From Theocolax elegans (lineage: Eukaryota; Arthropoda; Insecta; Hymenoptera; Cerocephalidae): DNA of 64,000 nucleotides. The stretch spans positions 9,150,001 to 9,214,000 of the forward strand of contig CM047425.1 in the NCBI GenBank assembly GCA_026168455.1. The letters are read 5' to 3'. Position numbers and translations under genes: made by a program. Under the pieces are notes generated by a model. It searched no databases, had not been told where the DNA came from, and was given only the letters and a program-made list of their open reading frames with translations. This document shows positions 61,641 through 64,000 of the stretch, piece after piece; the first letter of the stretch is position 1, and every line of letters begins with the position of its first letter.

Positions 61641-61760
61641 CGTCGTTTTTTTATGCTTCCAATTTCGTGCTAATCAGCACACGTTGATAATATACATTCC
61701 CCAGTGGTGCAATCAATCGGCAGATACTGGAAATCGAACGCGATCAAGCCATTGCGGGCC
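61641..61760 (-). repeat. SINE-like fragment, copy 1
   Basis: Shares TTTTTATGCTTCYAAYTYSG and CTAATC with the fragment at 62036 and, like it, carries a B-box-like CGTTCGATTTCC on the minus strand at about 61728-61741. No A box seen. Probably a 5'-truncated tRNA-derived SINE. Confidence 0.35.
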
Positions 61761-62035
61761 TCTTTATGATCAAAATTAATTTGGTCTACTTTATTAATAT
61801 ATTTTTATTTTAAAGTGCAACAAGAAATAATATTTTATTCTCCAATCTTGAATGTTTCAATCATTTTTTAAGATTATACCGATTTTTCGATCAACAAGAT
61901 TAATTCATAAACGCATTTCAAATAGACTATATATAGGGATGAACATGTACGAACTACGCAAAAAATCTAAAAAAAACTTTTTAAGAAAATTGTTGCGAGT
62001 CAAATCTTAATAATTTTTTTATATTAGATAACACT

Positions 62036-62180
62036 GCTCTTTTTATGCTTCTAACTCGGTACTAATCTACGACAAAGGCATGCTATGTCTTTGTGTAGAA
62101 AGACACTTGTTAAAAATTTACTTTGCAGCTGTAGTGGTATTTCTACTAATCGTCAAGGGTCGGGAATCAAACCTGGGACG
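62036..62180 (-). repeat. SINE-like fragment, copy 2
   Basis: Related to the fragment at 61641. On the minus strand GTCCCAGGTTTGATTCCCGA is close to the B-box consensus GGTTCGANNCC. A 112-codon plus-strand open frame (62085-62423, non-ATG start) runs through this repeat and is not taken as a gene. Confidence 0.35.
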
Positions 62181-63538
62181 TATCCTATTTATAAATATAG
62201 GGAATGTACAAGTACAATTATTAATTTCTCTGGCATTGTAATAAAATTTGAAAATCAGATTCAAAATATGACTAAGCTGGATAGTAATTTTCCCAAGAGG
62301 GGTGCTTTGGACACGAATATTGTTCTAAAATTTTTACCGTACATTATTACTACATTTTTTGACCTAAAATACTCATACAAGCTTCCTAATCTACTTTTAA
62401 TTCACAATGAAAAAGCCAATTAATATAAACTAAATACCAATATTGATTTATTCATGAAGCTCAAAATATTTTAGAATTATATATTTATTACAAAAAAAAT
62501 TCAAAGTATAAGTTAAAAGATCGTAACTTGCAAACCGTTCGAGCTTATTGAACAAATCAAATGAAATTCAATGCAATTAATCTAAGCTTTTTTATGTATT
62601 TTTAAACAGCAATAAAAAGTTAATTTAAACTTGAGTTATTTCAATATCCTAGAATTAAAAAAAATCTTTGTCTCTATTACACATTTGAAAATATTTAATT
62701 AAATTGAACTCTATTAAATTTTAGTTATATCAGTTACTCGCATCCTCAACATCTGCTTGTAAGGTTTAATACTTATAATTATTATATATTTTTAAATTTA
62801 AATGCTGATAAATCCATAATATCTCTTACACCTTCTTAAAATAGTTCTATAAAATCGTATATACTTTAGTTTTTTTATTTAATATGTGGGTTGTATTTGA
62901 ATACTATATATATAGAATAACGATTGTTACAGTACTTTTTGTTTAAATGTATTATACTTAGATTTTTTTAACTTGCTGAGTACATTTATATAACACCTTT
63001 CGTACTGTATTTATTTTTCACCCTAATCATCTAAAAAGTCTGCTTTATTGACCTCTACGAAGGGAATAAAATCGTTTTTTATTTCTTCGATGATTTTACT
63101 CCACGTAGACTTACTTTATTCATTGTATACTTACTTTTTTGTTTTGCACATTTAGTTTAGCCTCTTCCTACAAATACATAATTAAATTTATTATATTAAA
63201 TTAGATATACCAAAAAATTTAGAAATTAAAAATAAATTATTACAATATCTTATTATTATTTATTTCGTTATAATTTCATTAATAATTCATATATTATTTC
63301 GTTACTGCGCAAAAATTTAGCTTAATTTTTTCGCTTAGAAAGATTTATTTTATACACACCACCGCTTGAAAGTTTAATCTCCCCAAAGTATAATTATTTT
63401 GTTCCTTTTATTAATAGTGTTTCTTTCATTGATAAATAAATATCATTGTTAATTAAAATAACATTAAATGTGTATTTTTTATGTACATACAGTTTTGTTT
63501 AGACTACCGTTAAAAAATTGAAGCTCACCAAAAAAAAT

Positions 63539-64000
63539 CGACTCAGTTTCAAAGTTTAATATCTCCGGTCCAAATAATGCTACAGAAACCTGTGGGGACT
63601 CATTCGAAAGCTAATTTTAAGAGCTTTTGATTGGTATGTAGACAAAATAAAAAAATATTCATTTAGATCGATTACTTCCAGAAGCATAAAAAACACTTTC
63701 TTAAAAATGATGCTAGGATAAAAATAAAAAAACGATTAGAAAGCTCTTGAAAAAAGCTTTAATTTTGGCTGCATGAGATATTAATTTAAATAGTTTACTT
63801 AAAAGTGCAAGCAATTGCAAAATGAACTAAAATCTTAATTTTTTTGTTTTAAATTTTTGTTTATAAATATAATAAAGAAAAGTATATTTTAAGTCAGTTA
63901 CAGATAAATCGAAAGCTATTAAAGTTAGCTTTCAAATGCGCTTTTGCAGGTTTCTGTATCATTATTTGGACCGGAGATATGAAACTTTGAATTTGAGTCG
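63539..64000. mobile_element. TIR element reaching the right window edge
   Basis: The left terminus CGACTCAGTTTCAAAGTTTA and the inverted right terminus CGACTCAAATTCAAAGTTTC continue inward for about 100 bp (ATCTCCGGTCCAAATAAT, CAGAAACCTG, GAAAGCTAA). The right end coincides with the last base of the window, so the outer flank cannot be read. The internal region has no open frame of interest. MITE-sized. Confidence 0.65.

Larger units (their letters stand above)
60100..63538. other. mostly A+T-rich, no gene recognised
   Basis: A patch at 60840-61260 has a GA tract and CpG-containing sequence. Minus-strand frames across it (110 and 134 codons, at 60488 and 60883) are low-complexity or lack domains and are not called. 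Two SINE-like fragments are listed separately; 62430-63530 is plain A+T-rich. Confidence 0.35.

Noticed and set aside
62085..62423. 112-codon plus-strand open frame
   Set aside because: It starts at a non-ATG codon and its first third is a SINE-like repeat also present at 61641.
1..64000. CRISPR arrays, rRNA genes, prokaryotic operons, prophage or intact transposase genes
   Set aside because: None seen; composition and the splice-bearing homeobox exon indicate insect nuclear DNA, and the repeats are short and non-autonomous.

Overview
The window looks like AT-rich insect nuclear DNA, probably hymenopteran. It has long gene-poor stretches, many (TA)n, (GA)n and (GT)n tracts, plentiful CpG, short GC-richer islands in A+T-rich sequence, and dozens of small palindromic MITE-like repeats. 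There is no operon structure, no rRNA, no CRISPR array and no prokaryotic or viral gene set. Most long open frames are translations of simple repeats or begin at non-ATG codons, so they are not annotated as genes.

The one confidently recognised gene is the first coding exon of a Vsx/Chx10-class (visual system homeobox) transcription factor on the minus strand, 39955 to 39448. It carries the N-terminal RSPFAIQELLGL motif, a 16-Asn run and His/Pro/Ala-rich low-complexity sequence, and ends at a clean GTAAGG splice donor. No homeodomain exon was found in the 39.4 kb downstream. Positions 1 to 39447 are therefore best read as first intron, possibly with later sequence at the far end. The leader and promoter lie in a CpG-rich block at about 39956-41330, with a (GA)n tract, a recurring CRTTCCGTCGGA motif and a tandem TAATC pair.

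The putative intron is mostly AT-rich filler broken by GC-richer islands (about 7560-7920, 10560-11070, 18420-18870, 22180-22450, 25780-26040, 27060-27400, 27840-28010, 32740-32900 and 34100-34620). These are enhancer candidates. Two of them share a 16-mer containing a SOX-type ACAATG core.

The upstream flank (41.4-64 kb) holds weaker gene evidence. The best is a three-exon minus-strand chain at 58288-56383 that would encode a 54-residue protein ending in a membrane segment. A 500-bp foldback repeat sits in its first intron next to the splice donor. A plus-strand 55-nt exon-like segment (56683-56737) and a minus-strand YY1-like start (55399) are further candidates.

Repeats dominate the rest: a 648-bp palindromic element with tRNA-like sequence in its arms (13767-14414), TA-flanked CACTGAG palindromes, TTAA-flanked piggyBac-like MITEs (53442-54630), a TIR element cut by the right window edge (63539-64000), and several tRNA-derived SINE-like fragments. 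Similarity calls come from reading the sequence and family knowledge; no database search was run.
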